The position numbers and the translations under genes were made by a program. Shown here one piece after another: positions 25,203-36,562 of a DNA stretch of 64,000 nt; position 1 is the first letter of the stretch, and each line of letters begins with the position of its first letter. A model generated the notes under the pieces. That model made no database searches and was not told the origin of the DNA. It worked only from the letters and a program-made list of their open reading frames with translations. The stretch comes from Klebsiella planticola ATCC 33531 (lineage in GTDB: Bacteria; Pseudomonadota; Gammaproteobacteria; Enterobacterales; Enterobacteriaceae), in contig NZ_JMPP01000006.1 of NCBI RefSeq assembly GCF_000735435.1, positions 45,653-109,652 of the forward strand, in the 5' to 3' direction.

Positions 25203-28200
25203 CTAAAACTCAAACTGATAGAGCAAATCGAGAGCCTGGTCTACGCCAGACACCGCTTCCATATATAGCTTAGGCATCAGGCGATAGCGTAACGTCAACG
25301 TCGCCAGGGAATCAAAGATCCCTACCCCATATTTTACCTGCAGACCTGGCAGTACATAGCCGCTGACCACCACCTGGGAGGAGTCGCCCACTCCCTCGGT
25401 ATCCAGCGCCAGATTGCTTACGCCAAACGTCTCGCCGATTTTACCCACAACCTGACCACTTTGTGCAACCCCCATACCAATAAGCATTGACGTCATTGCG
25501 GCACTATCGCTCTGTCCGCTGCTTAAACCCTGCCCTCGCAGCAGGTAAGAAAGCGCTTCTTGCTGCGACATGACCGGGTCAGAGAAAATCTCCGCTTTCG
25601 GCTGATCGGCCGAGCCGGTGACGCGAACGCCAGCGATCACGTCGTCTTCTGTCGCATCCGGGTTGCGAATTGCTTCGATATTCAACAACGGCTGATCCGG
25701 CGGACCGGAGAACAGCAGCTCGCCTTTACGTACGATCAGGTCCTGACCGTAGGCATGGAAGCGACCTTCCGGGATATTAATCTGCCCGTTCAGTCCCAGC
25801 CCCTGTTTATCCTGAGCCACTTTCAAATCGCCGGTCAGACGCGCTTTCAGGCCGAAGGCGCTCAGACGAACGTTGTTACCAACGTGAATCGTCAGGTTGC
25901 TGTTGATGGGAATACCGGCGCTCTGCTGCTTAATCGGCTGCAGATTTTTATCCAGCATCACTTCGTCAGACGAGACCCCAACGGCACTTTCCGGCACATC
26001 GTTGACGACGATACGCGCCCACGGAACGTCAACGCTGCCATCAAGGCTAAACAAGCTCGGGGTAGCGGTAAAGACCACATCCGGCGAAACATCCAGCCTT
26101 ACCATCGGCGGCACGGTAATACGAACCCGGCTGCCTTTGGCCGCCACCTGCGCGCGCCAGTTGTCAATCTGGGTCCAGTCGGCGTTACCGCTCAGACTGA
26201 TTTGGCCCTGTTTGGTATTCACGGTGCCCTGCAGCGTTGAGCGGGTGCCGTTGAAGTTCATCACCAGCTGGCTCGGCTGCATATCAAACGGCATAAAGTT
26301 ACCGTCAATATCGATACCGCCCAACTGCATCTGGCCAAACAGCTGCGGGCTTTGCAGATCGCCGCCGAGGCGCAGGTTCGCATTGAGCTTCCCTTCCGCC
26401 TTCTCGCCGCGGGCGAAGATCGGGTTAATCATCGCCAGCGAGAAGTTGTTGATATTCACATTACCGCCGAGGTTGCGGCGCCCCTGCGGGTCGGTAATCT
26501 GCACCTGCCCGTCCAGCTGACCGTTGTTGGTCAGGCGAATCAGCCAACCGAGCTGCGCACGGTTGTTATGCAGCTCCGCCGTCAGGTTCAACGTATCGAA
26601 GGCCACCGGCAGCGGCGCATCGTTGACCATCTGGGTGACTTTGACATTGCGACCGTTCAGCGTCACTTTACCCTGCGGCAGCCCCTCTTTGGTGGTGTCC
26701 CAGCTGACATCCGCATTGCCGCTGAATACGCCGCTGGCCTGGGTCGCCTCCGGCATAAACGGCTTCAGCATCGCCAGATCAAAGCGGTTCAGATTCACCA
26801 CTGCCCGTCCGCTGGCGCCGGCATCGATGGTCTGCGGCACGCACAGCTCGGCGTTCGGGTTAGTCCAGCAGTGTGGCCCGATACTGATTTTTTGTTCGCG
26901 ATTACGGTAATCCAGCGCAATGTTGCGCGTCAGGGAAACCGGCCCTACCGGCGTCTGGAAGCGGGTATTGCTCAGCGCCCCTTTCCAGCGTTCCTCTTTA
27001 CGATCGAAGCTCCCCGCCAGCGACAGCTGTCCGGAAACCGGATCGCCCTGCACTTTCAGCTGCAGGTCGTGTTGCTTCTCGTTCCCTTTGGCATTCAGCT
27101 GCACCAGGCTGATATTGACGCCCGGCTGGCTGATTCGGTCGACGCGCACATCAAGATTGCCGCCGATCTGGTCGCTGGACTTCACGTCACCCTTGACATT
27201 GACCTGAGCGACGGTCAGCTCCTGCCAGCGCAGCGCACGCGCGGTGATATCCGCCAGCAGCTGCGGCGCATCAACGGTGCCACGCACCTTCAACAGCCCT
27301 TTCGCCGTGCCGCCCAGCCCCGGCAACGCATTGTCCAGATTGGGGGCATCGATGGTGGCGTCCAGGTTCAGGTCTTTAACCCCCAGTTCTCCCTTCACCT
27401 CGGCGCTGTTCTTACCCAACGCCAGGTGCAGACCGGGGATTTTCCACTGCATGTAGCTGTTACCCTGCAGTGAGCCGCTGACATCAACCTTGTTCTGCTT
27501 AACGTTACCGGTGATTTTCAGCTCCGGTACCGACATCTGCCAGCTCCCGCCGTACAGGCTACCCTGAGTTTTAATCATCCCGTTTAGCTTCGACGGCCAG
27601 TCCGGTACCTCTTTGGCGGTGTTGATGCCGTCGAGCGTTAGCTCGCCGCGCCAGCTGATAGCCTGCTGCCAGTCCAGCAGCGCTTTCAGTTCGGTTTTCC
27701 CCTCCAGCGCCGCAACGGTCAGCTTATCGAGGTTCACCTGCCGTTCGTTCCCTTTAGCATTGAGGGTGATTTTCGCCGGCGGCAGCGATTGCCCCTTCAC
27801 CGCGGTACTGAACGCCATGGTGTAGTCGGTCATCTTGCCATTAAATTTCAGCAGTACATCGTCGGCCTGGAACTGTTTTTCGCCGCTGAACGGCCAGTAC
27901 AGCTGTTTACTCTTCAGTTCCATATTCAGCGGCAGTCCGGCTTCCGCCAGCTGGGCATCGGCACGCAGCGTCATCGCCACGGAACCGGCTAAATCCACGC
28001 CGATCTGCAGCTTTTTACGCATTTCGCCGCCGACGGTCAGCTTCACCTTTTCGCCTTTCAGCGGATCGATGTTCAGCGTACTGTTGAGGGTGATGTCTAC
28101 CGGCCAGTTATCCTGCAGTTGCGCGGTGCCTGCGGCATTGATCTTGCCCTGATCGGAATCGATATCCAGCGTATCCAGCTTCATGTGCCCGTCGATGCTG

Positions 28201-28979
28201 CTGACTTTCAGCAGCATGCTGTAGACGGTCATGTCGGTATCGCCAGTGACGCGCAGCTGCTCGCCGCGGAACGACTGGATATTCAGGTTTAACGGCAGAT
28301 GAACGTCGGTCATCTCCGGCAGCACCGGCTGGGAGAACAACGCTTTCATCGTCTCGCCGAGCGGTTTTTCTTCCGGCTTCGGATGGTCTATCTTCGGTTC
28401 AACCACCTGCTCCTGCGCCACTTTCGCCACTTTCGGCAACGCGATAAGCAGCCCCTGCAGCGAGGTTGGCGTCAGGGTCAGATTCTTCTCCTGCCAGTTC
28501 AGGCCGGTGGAGAAGTCCCGCACCGAAACGGCGGTATTATCAATTTTGACATTCACGTTTTGCAGCGCGATGCGGCTCAGCGTAACAGGGTACGGCGTCG
28601 AAAGATTCAGCGGCCCCGTGTCCTCTTCTTCTACCGGCGCAGAAGGCGGCATCTTACTGGTGTCGATCGCCACGTAGATATCGCGCAGCGAAATATCGTT
28701 CACGCACAGGCTGCTATCCCACAGGCACTGTAGCTTGACCGCCAGATGGAACTGACCGGCCGTAACCGCGACGCCCGGCTGGGCAAAGCGCACGTTTTGC
28801 AGCGTCAGGTCACGCCAGCCGCCGGTCACCTTGCCGATTTCCAGACCCGGGACCCAGCGGTCCGCCGCCTTCAGTACCAGATGCAGGCCGCTGGTCGTGC
28901 CGACCAGGAACGCGACCGTCCCCAGTAGCAGAACCAAAAAGATCAGTACCCCGAGGCTTATCTTCTTCCATAAACTCAT
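25203..28979 (-). CDS. tamB: Translocation and assembly module subunit TamB
   Basis: 1258-residue AsmA-like envelope protein. One N-terminal membrane anchor (about 7-27) is followed by a very long beta-rich periplasmic part that in other bacteria forms a groove bridging the membranes, and a C-terminal DUF490/TamB domain (about 900-1258) ending in LLYQFEF. It works with TamA in outer-membrane protein insertion and, with YhdP and YdbH, in phospholipid transport. The ATG overlaps the tamA stop by 4 bp. Full length compared with E. coli. Confidence 0.97.
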   Translation of the reverse strand: MSLWKKISLGVLIFLVLLLGTVAFLVGTTSGLHLVLKAADRWVPGLEIGKVTGGWRDLTLQNVRFAQPGVAVTAGQFHLAVKLQCLWDSSLCVNDISLRDIYVAIDTSKMPPSAPVEEEDTGPLNLSTPYPVTLSRIALQNVNVKIDNTAVSVRDFSTGLNWQEKNLTLTPTSLQGLLIALPKVAKVAQEQVVEPKIDHPKPEEKPLGETMKALFSQPVLPEMTDVHLPLNLNIQSFRGEQLRVTGDTDMTVYSMLLKVSSIDGHMKLDTLDIDSDQGKINAAGTAQLQDNWPVDITLNSTLNIDPLKGEKVKLTVGGEMRKKLQIGVDLAGSVAMTLRADAQLAEAGLPLNMELKSKQLYWPFSGEKQFQADDVLLKFNGKMTDYTMAFSTAVKGQSLPPAKITLNAKGNERQVNLDKLTVAALEGKTELKALLDWQQAISWRGELTLDGINTAKEVPDWPSKLNGMIKTQGSLYGGSWQMSVPELKITGNVKQNKVDVSGSLQGNSYMQWKIPGLHLALGKNSAEVKGELGVKDLNLDATIDAPNLDNALPGLGGTAKGLLKVRGTVDAPQLLADITARALRWQELTVAQVNVKGDVKSSDQIGGNLDVRVDRISQPGVNISLVQLNAKGNEKQHDLQLKVQGDPVSGQLSLAGSFDRKEERWKGALSNTRFQTPVGPVSLTRNIALDYRNREQKISIGPHCWTNPNAELCVPQTIDAGASGRAVVNLNRFDLAMLKPFMPEATQASGVFSGNADVSWDTTKEGLPQGKVTLNGRNVKVTQMVNDAPLPVAFDTLNLTAELHNNRAQLGWLIRLTNNGQLDGQVQITDPQGRRNLGGNVNINNFSLAMINPIFARGEKAEGKLNANLRLGGDLQSPQLFGQMQLGGIDIDGNFMPFDMQPSQLVMNFNGTRSTLQGTVNTKQGQISLSGNADWTQIDNWRAQVAAKGSRVRITVPPMVRLDVSPDVVFTATPSLFSLDGSVDVPWARIVVNDVPESAVGVSSDEVMLDKNLQPIKQQSAGIPINSNLTIHVGNNVRLSAFGLKARLTGDLKVAQDKQGLGLNGQINIPEGRFHAYGQDLIVRKGELLFSGPPDQPLLNIEAIRNPDATEDDVIAGVRVTGSADQPKAEIFSDPVMSQQEALSYLLRGQGLSSGQSDSAAMTSMLIGMGVAQSGQVVGKIGETFGVSNLALDTEGVGDSSQVVVSGYVLPGLQVKYGVGIFDSLATLTLRYRLMPKLYMEAVSGVDQALDLLYQFEF

Positions 28980-30709
28980 AATTCAGGCCCCAGACCGATG
29001 TAAAACTGTAAACCGTGTTCGTCTTTATCGCCGACCGGCGCGGCAATATCCAGCTTGATCGGGCCAACCGGCGACTGCCAGCGCACGCCGACGCCGGCGC
29101 CGGTTTTAAAATCGCTTTTGCGGATGTCGCTCACCGCTTCGCCGCTGTCGACGAAGACTGCGCCCCACCATTTTCCGCTGACGTTGTACTGATACTCCAG
29201 CGAACCTGTCGCCAGCTTCGAGGCCCCCATCAGTTTGCCATCGTCATCCTTCGGTGAGATCGATTTGTATTTATAGCCGCGAATACTGCGGTCGCCACCG
29301 GCGAAGAAACGCAGATCCGGCGGGACTTTGTTGAAGTCATCGGCTTCAATCCAGCCGAGGTTGCCGCGCACCACAAAGCGATGGCGGTCGTAGAGCGTGC
29401 GGATCCATACATCCTGCGCCTGGGCGACGATGAAGTTAATATCCGAGCCCCACATGGTGTTGGAGTAGTCCAGCGAATAGCGCTGGGAGTCGCCCCAGGT
29501 CGGCATCAGCCCCCCCCGGGAGCGGGTACGGTTTACCGACACCCCGGGATAGATAAGCATCGTGGTGTTAGTGACGTTGGCCTGGGTAAAGTGGTCAAGG
29601 CTCCAGCGCAGATTCAGCGCGCGCTGCCAGCCGCTCGACATTTCCCAAAAACGTGATACCGCAAGGGTCGTTGAGTCGGCTTTCGTATCATTGAGGTCCG
29701 TACGCTTAAAACCGCCCTGCATCAGGTAGTATTGCTCCAGCGGGCTTTTTAACAGCGGCACCTTATAGCTGAAATCAAGCTGCTGTTCAGGGGCGGAGAG
29801 GCTGAGGCTGGAAGTCAGGCTATGCCCGTAGGAGTTCATCCACGGCTTTTTCCACGTCCCTTTGACGCGCGGCCCGACATCGGTTGAGTAGCCGACCCCG
29901 GTTTCCACGGTATTCTCTTTACGCGGGGAGACCACGCCCTGCAAAGGCAGAACTTTGGTCTGGCGGGACTTTTCAAACTGCGGCGCCACTACGACGGAGC
30001 TGAACCAGCCGGTTGCCGCCAGGCGGCGGTTAAGTTCGGCGAGATCCTGCGAGGTGTAGTAGTCGCCCTGCTTGAACGGTACCAGGTTTTGCAGATATTC
30101 ATCGCGAATTTGCGAGCCTTCAAAAGTGACCGGACCAAAGCGGTAGCGCTCGCCGCTGTTGTAGTCGATATCCCAGAAGGCCTGATGACGCTCGAGAGAA
30201 ACCCCAAGTTGGCTTTTGATGAATTCGCTGTCAAAGTAGCCCTTACGCAGCGCAACGTGGGTGAGCGAGCTCTTGAAGCTGTCATAATCGCCATGATCCA
30301 GGACGGTGCCGATAGCCGGGCGCTTTTTTAACAAATCCAGATAGTCACGGTCGGTGCGCGCACCGCCTCGCAGGATGACTTCCGTGCCGCCAATACGTAC
30401 CGGTTCACCTGGCGTGACTTTGGCAATCAGCACCTGCCGGCCTTTTTTCGGCGGCGGACGGAGGTCGAAAACGATTGTCGGTTCGTAGTATCCCAGGGCC
30501 TTCAACCCTTCGCGAATCGCATCATCGACGCGCGCACGAAAGCGGCGATCCGGCGTCACTTCGTCGCTCTGGATCGTAGAAAGTTGAGCTCGGACGTTTT
30601 TTTCCAGCTCTCCGGATAACCCCTCAACCTGCAAACGCACGCTCGCGGCGCTAGCGACCCCGCTGACCAGCAAAAGGCTGGTGATACATAACTGGCGGAT
30701 TTGTAGCAC
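28976..30709 (-). CDS. tamA: Translocation and assembly module subunit TamA
   Basis: Omp85-family outer-membrane protein of 577 residues. It has a Sec signal peptide (1 to about 21, VASA-ASV), three POTRA domains (about 22-265) and a 16-strand barrel (about 266-577) with the RGGLMP and GGDRSIRGY motifs (lid loop and loop L6), ending in the beta-signal [11 protein letters not shown]. It pairs with TamB for assembly of autotransporters and other barrel proteins. It is the first gene of the operon and divergent from msrA. Confidence 0.97.
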   Translation of the reverse strand: MLQIRQLCITSLLLVSGVASAASVRLQVEGLSGELEKNVRAQLSTIQSDEVTPDRRFRARVDDAIREGLKALGYYEPTIVFDLRPPPKKGRQVLIAKVTPGEPVRIGGTEVILRGGARTDRDYLDLLKKRPAIGTVLDHGDYDSFKSSLTHVALRKGYFDSEFIKSQLGVSLERHQAFWDIDYNSGERYRFGPVTFEGSQIRDEYLQNLVPFKQGDYYTSQDLAELNRRLAATGWFSSVVVAPQFEKSRQTKVLPLQGVVSPRKENTVETGVGYSTDVGPRVKGTWKKPWMNSYGHSLTSSLSLSAPEQQLDFSYKVPLLKSPLEQYYLMQGGFKRTDLNDTKADSTTLAVSRFWEMSSGWQRALNLRWSLDHFTQANVTNTTMLIYPGVSVNRTRSRGGLMPTWGDSQRYSLDYSNTMWGSDINFIVAQAQDVWIRTLYDRHRFVVRGNLGWIEADDFNKVPPDLRFFAGGDRSIRGYKYKSISPKDDDGKLMGASKLATGSLEYQYNVSGKWWGAVFVDSGEAVSDIRKSDFKTGAGVGVRWQSPVGPIKLDIAAPVGDKDEHGLQFYIGLGPEL

Positions 30710-30918
30710 GTTTTCTCCTGAATATCCTTGTTTCCCCCCGAAGGAAACGAAAGCGCCGTTCCACGGCTTAATAAAACCCCAACAACTTAGGGTTGAAAAA
30801 GAAACGCTAAACCAAATAATTCTTATGTTTAAATCTAGACGTATCGGGCATGTTTATTGTGTAAAAAGACACGCTTCGTTACAACCTTAACCACGACTTA
30901 TGTTTTGAGAGGCCAACC

Positions 30919-31557
30919 GTGAGTCTATTTGATAAAACGCATCTTGTCGCCCAGGCGGATGCGCTGCCAGGACGCAACACCCCTATGCCAGTGGCAACAC
31001 TCCACGCTGTCAATGGCCACTCCATGACCAATGTCCCGGACGGGATGGAAGTTGCCCTGTTCGCGATGGGCTGTTTCTGGGGCGTTGAGCGTCTGTTCTG
31101 GCAGTTGCCTGGCGTCTACAGCACCGCGGCGGGCTATACCGGCGGCTATACGCCGAACCCGACCTACCGTGAAGTCTGTACCGGTGACACCGGCCATGCC
31201 GAAGCCGTACGCATTGTGTACGATCCGCAGGTCATCAGCTACGCGCAGCTGCTGCAGGTTTTCTGGGAGAACCACGATCCGGCCCAGGGTATGCAGCAGG
31301 GCAATGACCATGGCACCCAGTATCGCTCCGCCATCTATCCGCTGACTCCAGAACAGGATGAGGCGGCGAAGGCCAGTCTGGCACGTTTCCAGGCCGCAAT
31401 GCGCGACGCCAACGACACGCGCGCAATTACCACGGAAATTGCTCCGGCGAAGCCGTTTTACTACGCCGAGGACGATCATCAGCAGTACCTGCACAAAAAT
31501 CCGTACGGCTACTGCGGTATCGGAGGCATTGGCGTCTGTCTGCCCCCACAGGCATAA
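30919..31557 (+). CDS. msrA: Peptide methionine sulfoxide reductase A
   Basis: 212-residue repair enzyme reducing methionine-S-sulfoxide. The catalytic motif GCFWG (about 51-55) and the resolving cysteines near the C-terminus ([15 protein letters not shown]) are present. It starts with GTG, as in E. coli. It is followed by a terminator at 31636. Confidence 0.97.
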   Translation: MSLFDKTHLVAQADALPGRNTPMPVATLHAVNGHSMTNVPDGMEVALFAMGCFWGVERLFWQLPGVYSTAAGYTGGYTPNPTYREVCTGDTGHAEAVRIVYDPQVISYAQLLQVFWENHDPAQGMQQGNDHGTQYRSAIYPLTPEQDEAAKASLARFQAAMRDANDTRAITTEIAPAKPFYYAEDDHQQYLHKNPYGYCGIGGIGVCLPPQA

Positions 31558-31635
31558 TAGCGTTTATCACTGAGGTGAATAATTAACGCTCTGGCGGCTT
31601 TACAGTCGCTTACGCTATACTACCCTGTGTTATAG

Positions 31636-31664
31636 CCGGTCCAGAGCCTTCGGACCGGTTTTTT
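31636..31664 (+). terminator. Intrinsic terminator downstream of msrA
   Basis: CCGGTCC (31636-31642) pairs with GGACCGG (31652-31658), followed by TTTTTTA. It lies 79 bp after the msrA stop and upstream of ytfL. Confidence 0.85.
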
Positions 31665-31729
31665 ATGTATTCCACTATAGAGTTATCAACTTCCCTTCCG
31701 AGGATCTGGCCTCAACGGCTGGATAAACT

Positions 31730-33073
31730 ATGTTAAATAGTATTTTAGTTATTCTTTGTCTGATCGCTGTCAGTGCGTTTTTTTCGATATCGGAGATCTC
31801 GCTGGCAGCTTCACGTAAGATCAAACTCAAACTGCTGGCCGATGACGGCAACGTGAACGCCCAACGCGTTCTCAAAATGCAGGAAAACCCGGGCACATTC
31901 TTTACCGTCGTACAGATCGGCCTCAACGCCGTCGCCATTCTTGGTGGTATCGTCGGTGATGCGGCATTCTCGCCGGCGTTTCACAGCCTGCTGAGCCAGT
32001 ACATGTCAGCTGAGCTTTCAGAGCAATTGAGCTTTATCATCTCCTTTACCCTGGTCACCAGCCTGTTCATTCTGTTCGCTGACCTGACCCCGAAACGCAT
32101 CGGTATGATTGCGCCAGAAGCCGTTGCTTTGCGTATCATCAACCCGATGCGCTTCTGCCTGCTGGTCTTCCGCCCGCTGGTGTGGCTGTTCAACGGCATG
32201 GCTAACAACATCTTCCGCCTGTTCAAAATACCGATGGTGCGTAAAGACGATATTACTTCCGACGACATTTACGCCGTGGTAGAAGCCGGCGCGCTGGCCG
32301 GGGTGCTGCGTAAGCAGGAACATGAGCTGATTGAGAACGTTTTCGAGCTGGAGTCGCGTACCGTTCCGTCGTCCATGACCTCGCGTGAAAACATCATCTG
32401 GTTCGATCTGCACGAAGACGAGCAGAGCCTGAAGAACAAGGTGGCGGAACACCCGCACTCCAAATTCCTGGTCTGTAACGAAGATATCGACCACATCATC
32501 GGCTACGTGGACTCTAAAGATCTGCTTAATCGCGTGCTGGCGAACCAAAGCCTGGTGCTGACCGGCGGCGTACAGATTCGCAATACGTTGATTGTTCCGG
32601 ATACGCTGACGCTCTCTGAAGCGCTGGAAAGCTTTAAAACCGCCGGGGAAGACTTCGCGGTAATCATGAACGAATATGCGCTGGTGGTGGGGATTATCAC
32701 CCTCAACGACGTCATGACTACTCTGATGGGCGATCTGGTCGGCCAGGGACTGGAAGAGCAAATTGTCGCTCGCGATGAGAACTCATGGCTGATTGATGGC
32801 GGTACGCCGATTGACGACGTCATGCGCGTGCTGGATATCGACGAATTCCCGCAGTCCGGCAACTACGAGACCATCGGCGGCTTTATGATGTTTATGCTGC
32901 GTAAGATCCCGAAACGCACCGATGCGGTGAAATTCTCCGGCTATAAATTCGAGGTGGTGGATATCGACAACTACCGGATTGACCAGCTGCTGGTAACCCG
33001 CATCGACAACAAACCGACCGTGCTGGTACCGAAACAGCCGGACGCCGTGAATAGCGATAAAGAGCCGGCGTAA
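31730..33073 (+). CDS. paeA: Inner-membrane CBS-domain protein PaeA (YtfL), polyamine exporter family
   Basis: 447-residue CNNM/HlyC-CorC family protein. Residues 1 to about 190 form the DUF21 membrane domain with three or four helices and the motif SISEISLAA (about 19-27); residues about 205-330 hold a CBS pair; and the last 100 residues a CorC_HlyC domain (DNYRIDQLLV). The Salmonella and E. coli protein has been described as an exporter of cadaverine and putrescine. A terminator follows at 33091. Confidence 0.92.
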   Translation: MLNSILVILCLIAVSAFFSISEISLAASRKIKLKLLADDGNVNAQRVLKMQENPGTFFTVVQIGLNAVAILGGIVGDAAFSPAFHSLLSQYMSAELSEQLSFIISFTLVTSLFILFADLTPKRIGMIAPEAVALRIINPMRFCLLVFRPLVWLFNGMANNIFRLFKIPMVRKDDITSDDIYAVVEAGALAGVLRKQEHELIENVFELESRTVPSSMTSRENIIWFDLHEDEQSLKNKVAEHPHSKFLVCNEDIDHIIGYVDSKDLLNRVLANQSLVLTGGVQIRNTLIVPDTLTLSEALESFKTAGEDFAVIMNEYALVVGIITLNDVMTTLMGDLVGQGLEEQIVARDENSWLIDGGTPIDDVMRVLDIDEFPQSGNYETIGGFMMFMLRKIPKRTDAVKFSGYKFEVVDIDNYRIDQLLVTRIDNKPTVLVPKQPDAVNSDKEPA

Positions 33074-33090
33074 AGTATTGGGTCGAACAT

Positions 33091-33119
33091 AAAAGGCGGA
33101 TGAAAACTCCGCCTTTTTT
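33091..33119 (+). terminator. Intrinsic terminator downstream of paeA
   Basis: AAAAGGCGGA and TCCGCCTTTT with a seven-base loop, then more T residues, 17 bp after the paeA stop. Confidence 0.88.
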
Positions 33120-33129
33120 ATTGTCCGAA

Positions 33130-33145
33130 TGTGAGGCGGCTCACG
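33130..33145. promoter_or_regulatory. Putative CRP site for the permease-GH42-AraC cluster
   Basis: TGTGAGGCGGCTCACG matches TGTGA-N6-TCACA with one mismatch. A TACTGT at 33169-33174, identical to the E. coli araBAD -10, would place the CRP site near -43. The cluster's first gene starts at 33272. Confidence 0.62.
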
Positions 33146-33271
33146 CCCCTCAGGCGATAGCAGATTTTTACTGTTCCATAGCGAAACTTTCATGACTCCC
33201 CTCCGCGCAAAAAGGTAACTTTGCTCGCGTCTACACGATCATATTCCTGTTCAACGGGAGCGAGGATTACC

Positions 33272-34504
33272 ATGATTGAATCAAATAAGAATTACTATAT
33301 AAGCTGTCTGTTCTTCCTGTTCTTCTTTATTGGCTGGGGATGCTGCTATCCTTATTTATCACTGTGGTTAACGGAAACCATCGGCATTAATTACACTGAT
33401 GTCGGCCTGGTTTATTCCTTTACTGCGATTATTGCCGTTTGCGTTCAGCCATTATTCGGTTTCATCTCCGACAAACTGGTCTATCGTAAAAACCTCATGT
33501 GGTTGCTGGCAATTATTATCACTTTATTTGCCCCCTACTGGATTTACGTCTTTGCGCCATTATTAAAAATTAACGTTTTTCTCGGGGCGCTGGCTGGTGG
33601 CATCTATATTGGTATGGCCTATGGCGCTGGTTGCGGTATTTGCGAAGCCTATATTGATAAAGTCAGTCGCGCTTCCGGGTTTGAGTTTGGCCGCGCCAGA
33701 ATGTTTGGCGGTATTGGCGCGGCTATCGGTACCTTTGCGGCAGGTAAGCTCTACGGGATCGATCAGAATATGATTTTCTGGTTGGCCAGCTGCGCGGGAG
33801 CTTGCCTGCTGGTGATTGTCTGGAAAATGCAGATTAGCGCGGATAAACAGGGCGCGATGCCGGGCGGGAAAGCTTCGCCGGTCACCTTAAGCGACGCCAC
33901 ATCGCTGCTGAAAATGAAGAAATTCTGGTTCTTCGCCATCTATATGATTGGCGTCGGCGCGGTATATGAAACCTACGACCAGCAGTTCGCTATCTATTAC
34001 AGCCACTTCTTTGAGAGCAAAGCGCGCGGCGCGGAGGTCTTCGGCTATTTAACCACCGGTCAGATTTTCCTTGATGCGGTCGTGATGTTTTTTGCCCCAT
34101 GGTTCGTGAATAAAATCGGCCCGAAAAATGCTCTGCTGTACTGCGGGATGATTATGAGCCTGCGCATTATCGGTTCAGCCTGGGCAGTGGGGCCGGTATC
34201 CATTAGCCTGATTAAACTACTGCACGGTTTTGAAAGCTCGGTGCTGCTGGTTGCTGCATTAAAATATATCTTCGCCAATTTCAACCCGATGCTTTCCGCC
34301 ACCGTTTACTTAATTGGCTTCCAGTTCTCTAAAAGCTTTAGCTCTATTTTTCTTTCTACCGGCATCGGCCATATGTACCAGAGCATGGGCTTTACCAGCA
34401 GCTATATCGTTCTCGGCAGTATCGCCCTGTGCTTTACGCTGATTTCATTTATTACGCTGGACAAAGCGCGCACTTTTTCCCCGCAGCCGGCACCCGTGCA
34501 TTAA
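33272..34504 (+). CDS. LacY-type oligosaccharide:proton symporter (MFS)
   Basis: 410-residue permease of the oligosaccharide:H+ symporter family (LacY, RafB, CscB, MelY). The start is the ATG at 33272 (MIESNKNYYI); the earlier in-frame start has no ribosome site. Twelve hydrophobic segments are visible, and YETYDQQFAIYY (about 230-241) aligns with the LacY DQQF motif containing a substrate and proton residue. It is followed 18 bp later by a GH42 gene, so the cargo is probably a beta-galactoside or arabinoside. Codon use is more AT-rich than the flanking ytf genes, which suggests later acquisition. Confidence 0.85.
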   Translation: MIESNKNYYISCLFFLFFFIGWGCCYPYLSLWLTETIGINYTDVGLVYSFTAIIAVCVQPLFGFISDKLVYRKNLMWLLAIIITLFAPYWIYVFAPLLKINVFLGALAGGIYIGMAYGAGCGICEAYIDKVSRASGFEFGRARMFGGIGAAIGTFAAGKLYGIDQNMIFWLASCAGACLLVIVWKMQISADKQGAMPGGKASPVTLSDATSLLKMKKFWFFAIYMIGVGAVYETYDQQFAIYYSHFFESKARGAEVFGYLTTGQIFLDAVVMFFAPWFVNKIGPKNALLYCGMIMSLRIIGSAWAVGPVSISLIKLLHGFESSVLLVAALKYIFANFNPMLSATVYLIGFQFSKSFSSIFLSTGIGHMYQSMGFTSSYIVLGSIALCFTLISFITLDKARTFSPQPAPVH

Positions 34505-34507
34505 TTC

Positions 34508-34515
34508 AAGGAGGT
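34508..34515 (+). promoter_or_regulatory. Consensus Shine-Dalgarno of the GH42 gene
   Basis: AAGGAGGT is complementary to the anti-Shine-Dalgarno core over eight bases and lies seven bases before the ATG at 34523, implying high translation of the glycosidase relative to the permease. Confidence 0.85.
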
Positions 34516-34522
34516 AACCTGT

Positions 34523-36532
34523 ATGTCTGATTTATTTTATGGCGTGGCGTATTACGATGAATATATGCCGGAAGACCGGTTAGCGAAAGATATCGCCTTA
34601 ATGCGCGAAACGGGCATTAACGTGGTGCGGATTGCCGAATCGACCTGGAGTACGCTGGAGCCTCAGGAAGGCGAGTATAACTTCTACCATATCGACCGGG
34701 TGCTGGACGCTATGCATGAAGCGGGGATCGCGGTGATTATCGGCACGCCGACTTACGCCGTCCCGGCCTGGCTGGCGGCTAAACATCCGGACATTCTGGT
34801 CACCACCGTCGACGGACAGCAAAAATATGGTCCGCGGCAAATCATGGATATCGTCAACCCGACCTTTCGCCGCTACGCCGAAAAGATTATCCGCACTCTG
34901 ATGGCGCACGTGCAGCACCATCCGGCGATTATTGGCTGGCAGCTGGATAACGAAACCAAGCATTACGATAATATCGGCCGCTATATGCAGGAAGGTTTTG
35001 TGCGCAGCCTGCGGGAACAATATCCCGATCTCGCCCGGTTGAATAAAGATTTTGGTCTGGACTACTGGAGCAACCGCATCGATAGCTGGCAGGATTTTCC
35101 GCCGGTCGAAAATACCATTAACGCCAGCCTCGCCTGCGCGTTCTCCCGCTACCAGCGCCAGCAGGTGACCGAGTACCTCGCCTGGCAGGCGGACATCGTA
35201 CGTGAATATGCCCAGCCGCATCAGTTCGTCACCCACAACTTCGATTTTGAATGGCGCGGCTACTCCTATGGCGTGCAGCCGCGAGTCGACCATTTTGCGG
35301 CGGCGCAGGCGCTGGATATTGCCGGTGTCGATATCTATCACCCGAGTCAGAAGCACCTGACCGGGCGGGAAATCGCCTTTGGCGGCGCTATTACCCGTTC
35401 GCTCAGGCAGGGTAAGAACTACTTCGTACTGGAAACCCAGGCGCAGGGCTTCACCCAGTGGACGCCTTTTCCGGGACAGCTGCGTCTGCAGGCCTTTAGC
35501 CACGTGGCCTCAGGTGCGGCGATGGTCTCCTACTGGCACTGGCATTCGATTCATAACTCGTTCGAGACCTACTGGAAGGGGCTGTTAAGCCACGACTTCT
35601 CGCGCAATGCGACCTGGCAGGAGGCGACCACTATCGGGGCTGACTTCGCCCGCCTGTCGCCGCAGCTGGCGGAGCTGAAAGCAGAAAACGACGTCGCGCT
35701 GCTGGTGAGCAATGAAGCAATGGACGCCCTCAATCAGTTCCGCCCCGGCGATACGCAGGGCAATATTTATAACGATATTTTTCGCCGCTTCCACGATGCG
35801 CTGTACGACCACAATATCAGTGTCGATATTATCCATGATGTTAATGAGGAAACCTCGCGCTACCGCGCGCTGATCGTGCCCGGACTTTACGCCGCTGATG
35901 ATGGCCTGCTTACGCGCATCAATCGCTATATTGAACAAGGCGGCAGAGCGCTGATCGGCTTTAAATCGGGCTTTAGCGATGAAAACGTCAAGGTGCGAAC
36001 CGGCGCCCAGCCGGGGATTTTGCGCGAGAGCTGCGGCGTGAGCTACAGCCAGTTCACCCTGCCGGAGGAGACCACGGTAAGTTCATGCCGCGCAGACATA
36101 GATTGCAGTAAAGACAATCAGGCCGAACTGTGGATGGAGCTGCTGACGCCGGACTCCACTACCCGCACGCTACTGCGCTATCAGCATCCGGCATGGAGCG
36201 AATATGCCGCCGCCACCGACGCAGATTACGGCCAGGGGCGGGCGATTTACGTAGGCTTCCTGCCGCAGAAAACGCTGGTTAGTCAGCTATTTGACGTCCT
36301 CACCTCTGGCCTGGATCTGCGCTCGCGCACGTCGGCGTACCGCTATCCGCTGGTGGTTAAACAGATGCGCAACCGTGACGGCAACCGCATCCACTTCCTG
36401 TTCAACTACTCCGGCGAGCCGCTGGAGTTCATCAGCGAGACATCAGGCAACGCGCTGTTGAGCGGGGATGAGGTAAGCTGCGGCCAGCCGTTGCGTCTCA
36501 AGGCATGGGAATTTAGTATCATCGAAAGTTAA
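34523..36532 (+). CDS. Glycoside hydrolase family 42 beta-galactosidase
   Basis: 669-residue cytoplasmic retaining glycosidase (no signal peptide). The TIM barrel covers about 1-385, with the acid/base glutamate E144 in QLDNETKH and the nucleophile E304 in YFVLETQAQG; both are intact. A trimerisation domain (about 390-590) and a short C-terminal beta domain follow. GH42 enzymes cleave beta-D-galactosides and often alpha-L-arabinopyranosides. The neighbours are a LacY-type permease and an AraC paralogue, so the natural substrate may be a plant-derived arabinoside or galacto-oligosaccharide. Confidence 0.92.
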   Translation: MSDLFYGVAYYDEYMPEDRLAKDIALMRETGINVVRIAESTWSTLEPQEGEYNFYHIDRVLDAMHEAGIAVIIGTPTYAVPAWLAAKHPDILVTTVDGQQKYGPRQIMDIVNPTFRRYAEKIIRTLMAHVQHHPAIIGWQLDNETKHYDNIGRYMQEGFVRSLREQYPDLARLNKDFGLDYWSNRIDSWQDFPPVENTINASLACAFSRYQRQQVTEYLAWQADIVREYAQPHQFVTHNFDFEWRGYSYGVQPRVDHFAAAQALDIAGVDIYHPSQKHLTGREIAFGGAITRSLRQGKNYFVLETQAQGFTQWTPFPGQLRLQAFSHVASGAAMVSYWHWHSIHNSFETYWKGLLSHDFSRNATWQEATTIGADFARLSPQLAELKAENDVALLVSNEAMDALNQFRPGDTQGNIYNDIFRRFHDALYDHNISVDIIHDVNEETSRYRALIVPGLYAADDGLLTRINRYIEQGGRALIGFKSGFSDENVKVRTGAQPGILRESCGVSYSQFTLPEETTVSSCRADIDCSKDNQAELWMELLTPDSTTRTLLRYQHPAWSEYAAATDADYGQGRAIYVGFLPQKTLVSQLFDVLTSGLDLRSRTSAYRYPLVVKQMRNRDGNRIHFLFNYSGEPLEFISETSGNALLSGDEVSCGQPLRLKAWEFSIIES

Positions 36533-36562
36533 CCGGACAGCGGCGTTCAGGCGGGAGAAACG

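Noticed and set aside
31580..31665. Small RNA between msrA and paeA
   Set aside because: A TATACT -10-like stretch lies only about 20 bases from the terminator stem, too short for an RNA gene; more likely the msrA 3' end.
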